This document shows positions 1 through 6,473 of a stretch of DNA of 6,607 bases, piece after piece. The notes beneath the pieces are model-generated. The model was not told where the DNA came from. It worked only from the letters and a program-made list of their open reading frames with translations, and did no database searches. Position numbers and translations under genes: made by a program. The stretch spans positions 1 to 6,607 of the forward strand of contig CAMLKY010000117.1 in the NCBI GenBank assembly GCA_946480545.1, given 5' to 3'. Every line of letters starts with the position of its first letter. Within the stretch, counting starts at the first letter, position 1. Source of the DNA: an uncultured Acidobacteriota bacterium (lineage in GTDB: Bacteria; Acidobacteriota; Blastocatellia; Pyrinomonadales; Pyrinomonadaceae).

Positions 1-1190
1 GTAGCTGGACGGAAGATCGATACATCCGTCTTACCATCACCATCGAAATCGAACGGGCTCGAATCTGCAATGGCCGGACCAGCGCCTGACTCGACGGCCC
101 CAATGTCTACCGTCCCGCCGACGATACGTGTGAATCCCCGCTGGTCCGTAGCAAGCGGTGTGTTGTCAAAAGGGTCGAATGCCCGGTTGTTGTTACCGGC
201 GTTTATGACCGGACTGCCGGCGAGAGGCGCTCGTGTCGGAGTCGGTCCGCCATTATCCTGTAGCGGTCCGAGCATTGGAGGGGTGTCAAGCATGTCCGAC
301 GGCGGATAATCGATCGGCACATTTGTATTCTCTGCATCACCCGGTGAATCACCGACCAAGTTATTCCCGGCGAATACAACATTGCTCGCGTCGATGAGCA
401 TTTCGGGATAGTCCTTCGTGACTATGTTGCCGGCGATGATGCTGTTCCCGAAACTGAATTCACCAAGGCCGAACTGGATTCCTCCGCCAAGCTCTGCCGA
501 GTTTCCCGTCACTGTTATATTCCTGACCCGCGTAGTGCCGTCGATGCAGAATGCTCCGCCAACCGAGCTTGCCGAGTTGGCATGGAACGTCGAGTTCACA
601 ACGAACACGGACCCGCCATCGTTGTAAAAGGCCCCGCAGTTCGTCGACGTGTTTACGGAGAATGTCGAGTTTCGAATACGGTGGCCTGTTCCGCCAAAGT
701 AGTAGATCGCGCCGCCCGACCCGAATGTGTTATTACCGGTGAAATTCACTCGGTCGAGAGAAAGCGAACCGCCATTGACGAACAAAGCTCCGCCGCCGGT
801 AAAGAATTTTCCACCGAACCCGCCGGTCAGTTTTACGTCGGTGATGGTGACTATGGCCTGATTAATAAAAAAGATCCCATTCGCACCGCCTCCACCATCG
901 ATCTCAAGATTCGCCGCACCCCGGCCGGTGATGGTCAGCGAACCGTTATTTGCGATCTCGATCTCTTCGGTGAGGACGATCGAAGCGACTGCTGAACTAA
1001 ATTCGATGAAGTCATCGGCCGGTGATGCGTTCGCGGCCATGACGGCTTCTCGCAGCGAGCAGTCGCCGGCAGTACATGCCGCCGATCTGTCATCGCTGCG
1101 CGTTACGGTGAATGTCGCCGCCCCGGCGTCGTCAGATAAGAAAAGAATGCACAGAAATACAGACAAGATGGCAAACGCCAAGTTTTTCAT
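1..1190 (-). CDS. Secreted CSLREA-type beta-helix protein with FG-GAP-like C-terminal start (partial)
   Basis: This frame reads from the ATG at 1190 down to the left edge without a stop: 396 residues plus two bases, C-terminus missing. Residues 1-25 form a signal peptide (MKN, hydrophobic core, likely cleavage after AGAA), so the product should be exported. Residues 39-50 (CTAGDCSLREAV) match the CSLREA-type motif. Residues of roughly 90-290 are Gly/Asn-rich with recurring N-S-T-F, G-G-A and T-G-N steps, as in pectate-lyase-like right-handed beta-helices. Residues 338-368 (AFDPF, TDQRGFTR, GTVDIGAVE) resemble the choice-of-anchor Q segment. Residues 380-395 hold a calcium-loop-like DFDGDGKTD followed by VSIFRP, typical of VCBS/FG-GAP repeats that would continue outside the window. 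The start is supported by AGGAGGG at 1196-1202, five bases from the ATG. No catalytic residues are evident; adhesion or surface display is only a guess. It is divergent from the inositol synthase gene. Confidence 0.9.
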   Translation of the reverse strand, partial: MKNLAFAILSVFLCILFLSDDAGAATFTVTRSDDRSAACTAGDCSLREAVMAANASPADDFIEFSSAVASIVLTEEIEIANNGSLTITGRGAANLEIDGGGGANGIFFINQAIVTITDVKLTGGFGGKFFTGGGALFVNGGSLSLDRVNFTGNNTFGSGGAIYYFGGTGHRIRNSTFSVNTSTNCGAFYNDGGSVFVVNSTFHANSASSVGGAFCIDGTTRVRNITVTGNSAELGGGIQFGLGEFSFGNSIIAGNIVTKDYPEMLIDASNVVFAGNNLVGDSPGDAENTNVPIDYPPSDMLDTPPMLGPLQDNGGPTPTRAPLAGSPVINAGNNNRAFDPFDNTPLATDQRGFTRIVGGTVDIGAVESGAGPAIADSSPFDFDGDGKTDVSIFRPA

Positions 1191-1261
1191 GATGGCCCTC
1201 CTGGAAATTGTGAGTTATGCCGGGCGGCTCTTACGGCAAGGGGAACGATGTAGGCCCGGAT

Positions 1262-1290
1262 ATTTCACACAGTCTCTTAACTCGGGCCAA
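1262..1290 (-). promoter_or_regulatory. Possible promoter of the beta-helix protein gene
   Basis: Read on the minus strand, TTGGCC (1285-1290) and TGAAAT (1262-1267) are separated by 17 bases. They lie about 70 bases upstream of the ATG at 1190. The -10 element is a poor match, so this is only the best candidate I found in the divergent region. Confidence 0.25.
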
Positions 1291-1330
1291 AAATACACTG
1301 CGGTTGATGTGAGACGCGTGGACAAACTAG

Positions 1331-1359
1331 TTGCTTAACGAATCTCGTAAAGCTATCAT
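1331..1359 (+). promoter_or_regulatory. Sigma70-type promoter for the inositol synthase operon
   Basis: TTGCTT (1331-1336) and TATCAT (1354-1359) are 17 bases apart, which is optimal spacing. Transcription would begin near 1366, giving a leader of about 20 bases that contains the GGAGG ribosome binding site at 1378-1382. A second -10-like hexamer, TATACT (1365-1370), has no good -35 and would start RNA almost on the ribosome binding site, so it is less likely. Confidence 0.5.
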
Positions 1360-1387
1360 TTTTCTATACTTTCTCACGGAGGAATTG

Positions 1388-2704
1388 ATGCCTGAAAAGG
1401 GTGTGAGTATTGCGCCTGCGGAAGGGAAGCTCGGCGTCCTGCTCGTTGGTCTCGGTGCGGTGAGCACCACATTTGTAGCCGGTGTAGAAGCGATAAAGCG
1501 CGGGCTGGCTCAGCCTGTCGGATCGTTGACCCAGATGGGAACCATCCGGCTTGGGAAGCGAACCGACAAGAACATTCCAAAGATAAAGGATTTTGTTCCG
1601 CTTACCTCGCTCGACGACCTCGTCTTCGGGGCTTGGGACATCTTCGAAGACAATGCATTCGACGCCGCAATGAAGGCGGGCGTCCTCGAAAAGGACCTTC
1701 TGAATCAGGTATCCGAACAGCTTGCCTCGCTGAAGCCGATGCCTGCCGTCTTTGAACAGAATTACGTCAAGCGGCTTCACGGTGAGAATGTGAAGACCGG
1801 CAAGACAAAGATGGAGCTGGCGGAACAGCTCATCGAAGAGATCGCGCGGTTCAAAGCGGACAATGGTTGCGATCGGTTGGTTATGCTTTGGGCGGCATCG
1901 ACCGAGATCTTCCTCGAAGAGTCGGATGTCCATCGCTCGCTCGAGGCTTTCGAGAAAGGACTCTACGATAACGATCCCACGATCGCCCCGTCGATGATCT
2001 ACGCCTACGCTGCTCTGCGATCCGGCGTGCCGTTTGCGAACGGTGCTCCGAATCTAAGCGTCGACATCCCCGCCCTGACCGCACTGGCCGACAAGATGCG
2101 CGTGCCCATCTGCGGGAAGGATTTCAAAACGGGACAAACCCTGATGAAAACGATCCTCGCTCCCGGTTTGAAATCGCGAATGCTCGGATTGCAGGGCTGG
2201 TATTCGACGAACATTCTCGGTAACCGGGACGGCGAGGTTCTGGACGATCCTGAAAACTTCAAGACAAAGGAAGAATCGAAGCTCTCGGTCCTCGAGCATA
2301 TACTGCAGCCCGAGGTCTATCCCGAACTCTACGAAGGCTTCTCACACGTCGTCCGCATCAACTACTACCCGCCCCGGGGCGACAACAAAGAAGGTTGGGA
2401 CAATATCGATATTTTTGGATGGCTCGGCTATCCGATGCAGATCAAGATCGACTTTCTCTGTCGTGACTCGATACTGGCCGCGCCGTTGTGCCTCGATCTG
2501 GTGCTCTTTCTCGATCTCGCACAGCGCGCCGGGATGAAAGGAATTCAGGAGTGGTTGTCGTTCTACTTTAAGTCGCCACAGACCGCGCCCGGATTGTATC
2601 CGGAACATGACATCTTCATTCAATTGATGAAGCTGAAGAACACGCTGCGACATCTGCTTGGCGAAGATCTGATAACTCATCTCGGACTGGAATATTACGA
2701 CTGA
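1388..2704 (+). CDS. ino1: Inositol-3-phosphate synthase (myo-inositol-1-phosphate synthase)
   Basis: The product is 438 residues and full length for the bacterial branch of the family. The enzyme is cytosolic and NAD-dependent. It cyclises glucose 6-phosphate to 1D-myo-inositol 3-phosphate, the committed step to inositol and inositol phospholipids. Visible signatures: a Rossmann glycine loop VGLGAVSTT (20-28), GSLTQMGTIRLGKR (45-58), WAASTEIF (168-175), the PSMIYAYAALRSGVPFANGAPN block (201-222), the lysine-containing GKDFKTGQTLMK (243-254), STNILGNRDGEVLDDP (273-288), INYYPPRGDNKEGWDNIDIFGW (324-345) and FLCRDSILAAP (356-366). The catalytic domain looks intact. The ATG at 1388 is chosen because GGAGG (1378-1382) sits five bases upstream; the frame is also open from a TTG at 1331, but that stretch has no ribosome binding site and overlaps the promoter. 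The gene is followed after 12 bases by a membrane transferase, so the two probably form an operon. In Bacteroidota, close relatives feed inositol lipid synthesis; the use here is inferred. Confidence 0.96.
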   Translation: MPEKGVSIAPAEGKLGVLLVGLGAVSTTFVAGVEAIKRGLAQPVGSLTQMGTIRLGKRTDKNIPKIKDFVPLTSLDDLVFGAWDIFEDNAFDAAMKAGVLEKDLLNQVSEQLASLKPMPAVFEQNYVKRLHGENVKTGKTKMELAEQLIEEIARFKADNGCDRLVMLWAASTEIFLEESDVHRSLEAFEKGLYDNDPTIAPSMIYAYAALRSGVPFANGAPNLSVDIPALTALADKMRVPICGKDFKTGQTLMKTILAPGLKSRMLGLQGWYSTNILGNRDGEVLDDPENFKTKEESKLSVLEHILQPEVYPELYEGFSHVVRINYYPPRGDNKEGWDNIDIFGWLGYPMQIKIDFLCRDSILAAPLCLDLVLFLDLAQRAGMKGIQEWLSFYFKSPQTAPGLYPEHDIFIQLMKLKNTLRHLLGEDLITHLGLEYYD

Positions 2705-2716
2705 GGCAAAGTTCGC

Positions 2717-4378
2717 GTGAAGCGTATTCGAGAAACTATTTCCTCTCGCACGCTTCTTCTCGCCGCAGGCTTCTGCTTTTGCCTCTGCATTTTCGAGCTT
2801 GTTTGTTTACCGCCGAAGCTCGAGGGCATCGTGATCTCTAATCATCTCGAGAACGGAAGCTACTTGCGCCTCATCGCTTCGCTTGTGCTATCCGCCGTGG
2901 CTGTCGCGCTGACCTTCTGCTTCTTACTTATTACATTCGCTGCGTCGTGGCCCTGGAAGATAGTTCTCTTCCTGGTATTCGCATTCATCACAGTCGTCGA
3001 GTACAGCCATTACTATGCCTTCGCGCGATTCTCGGATTTTCACAACGCGGCCGTCGGATTATTCGTGGGTGATTCGAAGTTTGTCGTGGATGCGGTTCGA
3101 ATGTATCTCAATCCGCTCGCGTTCGTGCCGATCTCGCTTCTCGCGTTTTGTCTCTTCATTCGTAGCGAACCCAGGCTAAAGACTACGCTCGTGGTGGCGA
3201 TGATCCTCGGCACCATCCCTTTCTTCGGGTTCACATCCTATTTCACGCGTAACGTTTTTTACACGCCGTCGACGATGGCCGGAGCACGCACCGCGATTTC
3301 GTTTCCAGTCGTCTGGTACCTTGGCACCATCAACGGCCCAAGACGCAGCGTCCACTACGCGACGCCCCGGCCGCCATTGAATTTTCGCTCTGATTCCTCA
3401 CCCGCTAACAACATCGTCCTGATAATTGACGAATCGCTTCGCGGCGACTATCTCAGCGTCAACGGCTATCCAAAGTCCACGACGAAAGTGCTCGAGCGGT
3501 TGAACCAACAAGGACTGGTAACAAACTGGGGCATCGCCTCATCGGGCTCCACATGCAGTGCGGGAGCTAACAATCTGCTTCTCACCGGTCTAACCGAGCT
3601 TCCGGATTACGACTTCAAACTGTGGCAAATGCCGACCATCTTTCAGTACGCGCGTGCGATGAATTACAAGACGTACTACATAGACGGTCAGGTCTCGAAC
3701 ATCTGGAACGGAAAGATCAGCGATAGATCAGATTTCGGTGAACACATTACCGTCGATCAACTTCGTCCAGAGGTCGAGCATGAATACGATATCGATCGTG
3801 AGGTTGCGCGCCGTATCCGGGCCATCGTAGCTCGGTCGGCGGGAAATTTTGTGTGGGTTAACAAGAACGGTGTGCACAAGCCATATTCGGCACGGTATCC
3901 GGGTGGCAAGTCGACGACGGAAGAATGGAACACGATGTATTCGACAACGGACCAAGCGGAGCTCGTAGCCGAATACGAAGCGGCCATCGGGTATAACTCT
4001 GACCTCTTCTTTTCGGAGCTTTTGCGCGAAGGCCAGCCTCAGAACGCCATCTTCATTTATACTTCCGACCATGGCCAAACACTGCGCGAAAACGGAGAAG
4101 TGGCATCGCACTGCTCGACATCCAGACCAGAGGCGATCGTGCCGCTCATGATCATTTCCGATGACTCACGGGTACGCTCCGCTGATGTCGATTTCAAGGC
4201 TTCGCACTTCAACATATTTCCTACGATACTAGATCTGATGAATGTTCCTCGCGAGCAGCGTGCTGAACAATATGCGCTTTCGTTGTTGTCGGCGACGGCC
4301 GCAGACTCGCGTCCGCGTTACTACCTGGCCGGTGATCTGCACGGGGCGGGCTCAACGAAAAAGTATGTATTCGACTGA
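2717..4378 (+). CDS. Membrane-anchored phosphoethanolamine transferase-like enzyme (sulfatase/alkaline phosphatase superfamily)
   Basis: The product is 553 residues. About five hydrophobic segments occupy residues 12-32, 51-75, 79-99, 131-149 and 156-175. A periplasmic sulfatase-fold domain follows from about residue 231 (NNIVLIIDES). The plan and length match EptA/MCR-type enzymes, which move phosphoethanolamine from phosphatidylethanolamine to lipid A or other surface glycans. Expected zinc and catalytic residues are visible: Glu239 in IIDES, the likely nucleophile Thr279 in SGSTCSAG, His387 in GVHKPY, Asp451-His452 in YTSDHG and His465 in ASHC. These residues fit the EptA pattern. Unlike EptA and MCR, the soluble domain has only two cysteines, Cys280 and Cys466, each next to an active-site residue. 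Translation starts at GTG 2717, with GAGG at 2703-2706 overlapping the upstream stop. It is 12 bases behind the inositol synthase gene. The acceptor cannot be read from sequence; phosphoglycerol transfer or sulfatase activity are less likely alternatives, because the sulfatase CxPxR motif is absent. Confidence 0.87.
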   Translation: MKRIRETISSRTLLLAAGFCFCLCIFELVCLPPKLEGIVISNHLENGSYLRLIASLVLSAVAVALTFCFLLITFAASWPWKIVLFLVFAFITVVEYSHYYAFARFSDFHNAAVGLFVGDSKFVVDAVRMYLNPLAFVPISLLAFCLFIRSEPRLKTTLVVAMILGTIPFFGFTSYFTRNVFYTPSTMAGARTAISFPVVWYLGTINGPRRSVHYATPRPPLNFRSDSSPANNIVLIIDESLRGDYLSVNGYPKSTTKVLERLNQQGLVTNWGIASSGSTCSAGANNLLLTGLTELPDYDFKLWQMPTIFQYARAMNYKTYYIDGQVSNIWNGKISDRSDFGEHITVDQLRPEVEHEYDIDREVARRIRAIVARSAGNFVWVNKNGVHKPYSARYPGGKSTTEEWNTMYSTTDQAELVAEYEAAIGYNSDLFFSELLREGQPQNAIFIYTSDHGQTLRENGEVASHCSTSRPEAIVPLMIISDDSRVRSADVDFKASHFNIFPTILDLMNVPREQRAEQYALSLLSATAADSRPRYYLAGDLHGAGSTKKYVFD

Positions 4379-4410
4379 GTTGCGCCCCTTTTCGTACGTT
4401 CATTTTTTCC

Positions 4411-4429
4411 TTGAACTATTCAATTTTTT
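4411..4429 (+). terminator. Weak intrinsic terminator candidate after the transferase gene
   Basis: TTGAA (4411-4415) and TTCAA (4419-4423) form a five-base-pair stem with a three-base loop, followed directly by six T (4424-4429). It lies 33 bases after the stop codon. The stem is short and AT-rich, so efficiency would be low. Confidence 0.35.
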
Positions 4430-4547
4430 GTGCGATAAATATCGGCAGATCGGTCGGCTCGGGCCGGTTCACCTAACACCTGGACAATCCAAAACCTTTA
4501 CCCAATAGACGTCCAGCCAACGCTTAATATTTTGAAATCATCACTAC

Positions 4548-4575
4548 TTGGACGGATTGCCCGCGGAGGTATAGG
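4548..4575 (+). promoter_or_regulatory. Candidate promoter of the Clp-like ATPase gene
   Basis: TTGGAC (4548-4553) and TATAGG (4570-4575) are 16 bases apart. Transcription would start near 4582 and give a leader of about 70 bases that includes the hairpin at 4611-4628. The -35 is good and the -10 moderate. The rest of the 4379-4639 gap holds no gene that I can support. Confidence 0.35.
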
Positions 4576-4610
4576 CATATCTGGTCTTAAATTTGCGTCT
4601 TGGGAATATG

Positions 4611-4628
4611 TCCTTCATGTGCGAAGGA
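4611..4628 (+). promoter_or_regulatory. Leader hairpin covering an AAGGA sequence
   Basis: TCCTTC (4611-4616) pairs with GAAGGA (4623-4628) around a six-base loop; two further G-T wobble pairs can extend it. The right arm holds AAGGA, which could act as a distant ribosome binding site for the ATG at 4640. When folded, only the internal start at 4652, with its own GGAG, would be accessible. A regulatory role is inference. Confidence 0.3.
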
Positions 4629-4651
4629 TGACCTAGATCATGGAGAGAGAA

Positions 4652-5860
4652 ATGAAAAACGAAACTGCCAAGAGGAAGGAGTCGACGGACAAGGGCATAC
4701 TGCTCGATCCTGAACGAAAGAGTCCCAGAGCGAAAGAATTTGAAGATAAGCTTTCGGGACTGATCGTCGGTCAGGAACGCGCTGTTCGGCGCGTTAGCGG
4801 TCTGTTCCAGATATATCTCGCCGGAATGAACAATCCGTCGAGGCCGATCGGCACGATGCTTTTTCTTGGACCAACCGGTTCGGGAAAGACCCGCGTTGTT
4901 GAGGCAGCAGCCGAGGTCTTGTTCGGAGAGCCCCACGCTGTGGTGAAGATCGATTGTGCGGAGTTTCAGCACTCACATGAGATCGCGAAGCTCATCGGCT
5001 CGCCTCCGGGATATCTCGGCCATCGCGAGACCTCGCCGATGTTGACGCAAGAGAATCTTGACAAGTCCCATACCGATGACACAAAGCTCACCTTTGTGTT
5101 GTTCGACGAGATCGAGAAAGCGTCCGATTCGCTCTGGCAATTACTGCTGGGAATCCTGGACAAGGCGACGCTGACGCTGGGCGATAACCGCCGCGTGGAT
5201 TTCTCGAAGACGGTTGTGATCATGACTTCGAATCTCGGAGCCCGTGAGATGTCGGAAATGATATCGGGCGGGATCGGTTTTGCGCCGAGCAAGTCGGGCA
5301 AGCCGCAGGAAGACACTGAGATCGATACAAAGATCTATCGGACGGCGCTTGAAGCGGCGAAGCGAAAGTTTTCGCCCGAGTTCATGAATCGGATCGACAA
5401 GGTGGTCGTGTTTAGAAGTCTGAAAGAACATCACCTGCGACAGATCCTGAATATCGAACTTGCGTCGGTCCAGGATCGCATCACCGAATCGGCAGGAACG
5501 AAGTTCATCTTTGAATGTACCGACGAGGCGAAGGAGTTTCTCTTGGGCGAGGGCATCGACCTGAAATATGGTGCGCGGCACTTGAAGCGATCGATAGAAA
5601 GGTTCCTGGTTTACCCTCTTTCGAATCTTGTGGCGACGCAGCAGGTTGAGACAGGTGATTTCGTCACGATCGATTTCGACACCGATCTGGGTGGTCTTGT
5701 ATTCCGAAAGCAGACGGGTAAGATGATCGTCTCGGATACTCCGGAGGAGAACCATGACGAAGAGCCGCTTGTGAAGTCGGATGCAGTGGGTGTCCCTTTA
5801 CCCCAGACCCAGGCAGCTACGGGCATGAGCAAGTCCAAAGGCGAACGGAACGACGTCTAG
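4652..5860 (+). CDS. Single-ring AAA+ unfoldase, ClpA/ClpB/ClpC second-module type
   Basis: The product is 402 residues with one AAA+ module of the AAA_2 plus ClpB D2-small kind. Visible parts: Walker A GPTGSGKT (73-80), pore loop GSPPGYLG (116-123), Walker B VLFDEIEKA (149-157), sensor 1 MTSNLG (191-196), arginine finger FSPEFMNRID (240-249) and sensor 2 YGARHLKR (306-313). It lacks the Clp N-terminal domain, the first AAA+ ring and the ClpB coiled coil, so it is about half the size of ClpA or ClpC. Residues 208-210 read IGF in the insertion where ClpA and ClpC carry their ClpP-docking tripeptide, which argues for a protease partner rather than a pure disaggregase. The N-terminal 35 residues are charged; the C-terminal 45 are acidic, then low complexity. 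The start at 4652 is preferred because GGAG (4642-4645) lies six bases upstream; an in-frame ATG at 4640 adds four residues but has only a weak upstream site. Substrate and partner are unknown. Confidence 0.88.
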   Translation: MKNETAKRKESTDKGILLDPERKSPRAKEFEDKLSGLIVGQERAVRRVSGLFQIYLAGMNNPSRPIGTMLFLGPTGSGKTRVVEAAAEVLFGEPHAVVKIDCAEFQHSHEIAKLIGSPPGYLGHRETSPMLTQENLDKSHTDDTKLTFVLFDEIEKASDSLWQLLLGILDKATLTLGDNRRVDFSKTVVIMTSNLGAREMSEMISGGIGFAPSKSGKPQEDTEIDTKIYRTALEAAKRKFSPEFMNRIDKVVVFRSLKEHHLRQILNIELASVQDRITESAGTKFIFECTDEAKEFLLGEGIDLKYGARHLKRSIERFLVYPLSNLVATQQVETGDFVTIDFDTDLGGLVFRKQTGKMIVSDTPEENHDEEPLVKSDAVGVPLPQTQAATGMSKSKGERNDV

Positions 5861-5889
5861 CCGGAGCAAGGACAGTATGTAACAGAATG

Positions 5890-5915
5890 AAGGCCGCCCG
5901 ACGGGGCGGCCTTTT
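5890..5915 (+). terminator. Strong intrinsic terminator after the Clp-like gene
   Basis: AAGGCCGCCC (5890-5899) and GGGCGGCCTT (5904-5913) form a perfect ten-base-pair stem with a four-base loop, ending in a TTTT run at 5912-5915. It lies 30 bases after the stop codon and closes the ATPase transcription unit. Confidence 0.9.
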
Positions 5916-5930
5916 GATTTGGTCGAGGAT

Positions 5931-5950
5931 ATATTCGTGAGAGCGAATAT
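5931..5950. repeat. Inverted repeat ATATTCG-N6-CGAATAT
   Basis: Perfect seven-base arms (5931-5937 and 5944-5950) with a six-base spacer sit just after the terminator. The right arm lies in an 11-base sequence, AGAGCGAATAT (5940-5950), that recurs exactly at 6423-6433 next to the ArsR promoter. It may be a protein-binding site. No gene starts close to it on either strand that I can support. Confidence 0.4.
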
Positions 5951-6051
5951 GTAATGATGGCTCAATACTGGGGGCGGTCGTTCCTCGTAGGACACGATTG
6001 TACCCCGCACGGCGGACGCCCGCGCGACAGACACCTGACTCGCTTGAGACA

Positions 6052-6086
6052 GCGGCGACATATGCGTGCTGACGTATGTGTGCCGC
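6052..6086. repeat. 35-nt imperfect hairpin in the gene-free region
   Basis: The arms pair as GCGGC/GCCGC (6052-6056 with 6082-6086), ACATA/TATGT (6058-6062 with 6075-6079) and CGT/ACG (6065-6067 with 6072-6074), closed by the loop GCTG. Small bulges separate the three helices. That gives 13 base pairs in 35 bases. No T-run follows, so it is not an intrinsic terminator. It could be part of an RNA, a REP-like element or a protein-binding palindrome. Confidence 0.45.
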
Positions 6087-6398
6087 GCAAACGTTCCTTC
6101 CAACAGCGATAGCCGGGCCGCGTCTCTAACAGGATGGGGGCACCCCGACTTGGGTCGTTTGCCCTCTTCACTGGATGCCCGGCCGAAGATGTGTTGAGAC
6201 CAGGTGAAGACTACCGGGAATGTGACTCCGATAGAATGAACTCGCTGGACTAGCATGAATAGGCATCGATCCGTTGGATGATCTTCCTAGGAACCACCTC
6301 GCTCCGGATTGCAACAACCCGAAAGAAGAGCTCGGCAAGGTAACTCCTGAGACCCAGAAATACACTCATCTCGCTGAAGGTACATATATGCCAAACCG

Positions 6399-6420
6399 CA
6401 TATAAATCGACAAATATATG
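6399..6420. promoter_or_regulatory. Candidate ArsR operator: CATATA-N10-TATATG
   Basis: Six-base inverted arms at 6399-6404 and 6415-6420 span 22 bases and end 12 bases upstream of the -35 hexamer of the ArsR promoter. A further self-complementary CATATATG lies at 6383-6390. AT-rich inverted repeats of this size are usual ArsR/SmtB-family sites. Assignment is by position and shape only, and AT-rich DNA makes such palindromes easily by chance. Confidence 0.3.
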
Positions 6421-6432
6421 GCAGAGCGAATA

Positions 6433-6462
6433 TTGCATGCGTCCCAAATGGGTTTGTATGAT
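6433..6462 (+). promoter_or_regulatory. Promoter of the ArsR-family gene, close to a leaderless start
   Basis: TTGCAT (6433-6438) and TATGAT (6457-6462) are separated by 18 bases and both match sigma70 consensus well. Transcription should start about 6468-6470, only about four to six bases before the ATG at 6474. The spacer holds the small inverted repeat CCCA-AA-TGGG (6443-6452), another possible operator position. Confidence 0.55.
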
Positions 6463-6473
6463 ATCTTCGATGC

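Larger units (their letters stand above)
5916..6473. other. Gene-free region of about 560 bases
   Basis: No frame here looks like protein. Open stretches on the minus strand either run through the terminator or give arginine- and cysteine-rich translations without recognisable motifs or ribosome binding sites. The left two thirds are GC-rich and carry several hairpins (6052-6086, GGGG-N3-CCCC at 6136-6146 and CGAC-N4-GTCG at 6146-6157). The last 120 bases are AT-rich and hold the ArsR promoter. An unrecognised structured RNA is possible; no tRNA or known RNA family was identified by eye. Confidence 0.5.

Noticed and set aside
582..995. 137-codon plus-strand open frame
   Set aside because: It lies opposite the well-supported beta-helix gene; its translation has no recognisable motif or start signal.
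1331..1387. N-terminal extension of inositol synthase from TTG 1331
   Set aside because: It overlaps the best promoter, has no ribosome binding site, and the ATG at 1388 has a perfect GGAGG and matches the usual protein start.
4451..4469. CGGC-N4-GCCG hairpin as the transferase terminator
   Set aside because: Only four good pairs and no T-run follow; the TTGAA/TTCAA hairpin with six T is a better candidate.
4242..4508. Plus-strand open frame overlapping the end of the transferase gene
   Set aside because: It is in a different frame within the transferase and its downstream part shows no coding character; I also considered it as a frameshifted C-terminus of the transferase, but the domain already appears complete.
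5798..6256. 152-codon minus-strand open frame
   Set aside because: It runs through the strong intrinsic terminator and into the 3' end of the ATPase gene, with no ribosome binding site or family resemblance.
6284..6293. Palindrome TTCCTAGGAA
   Set aside because: A perfect ten-base palindrome, but isolated, far from any start and expected by chance at this scale.
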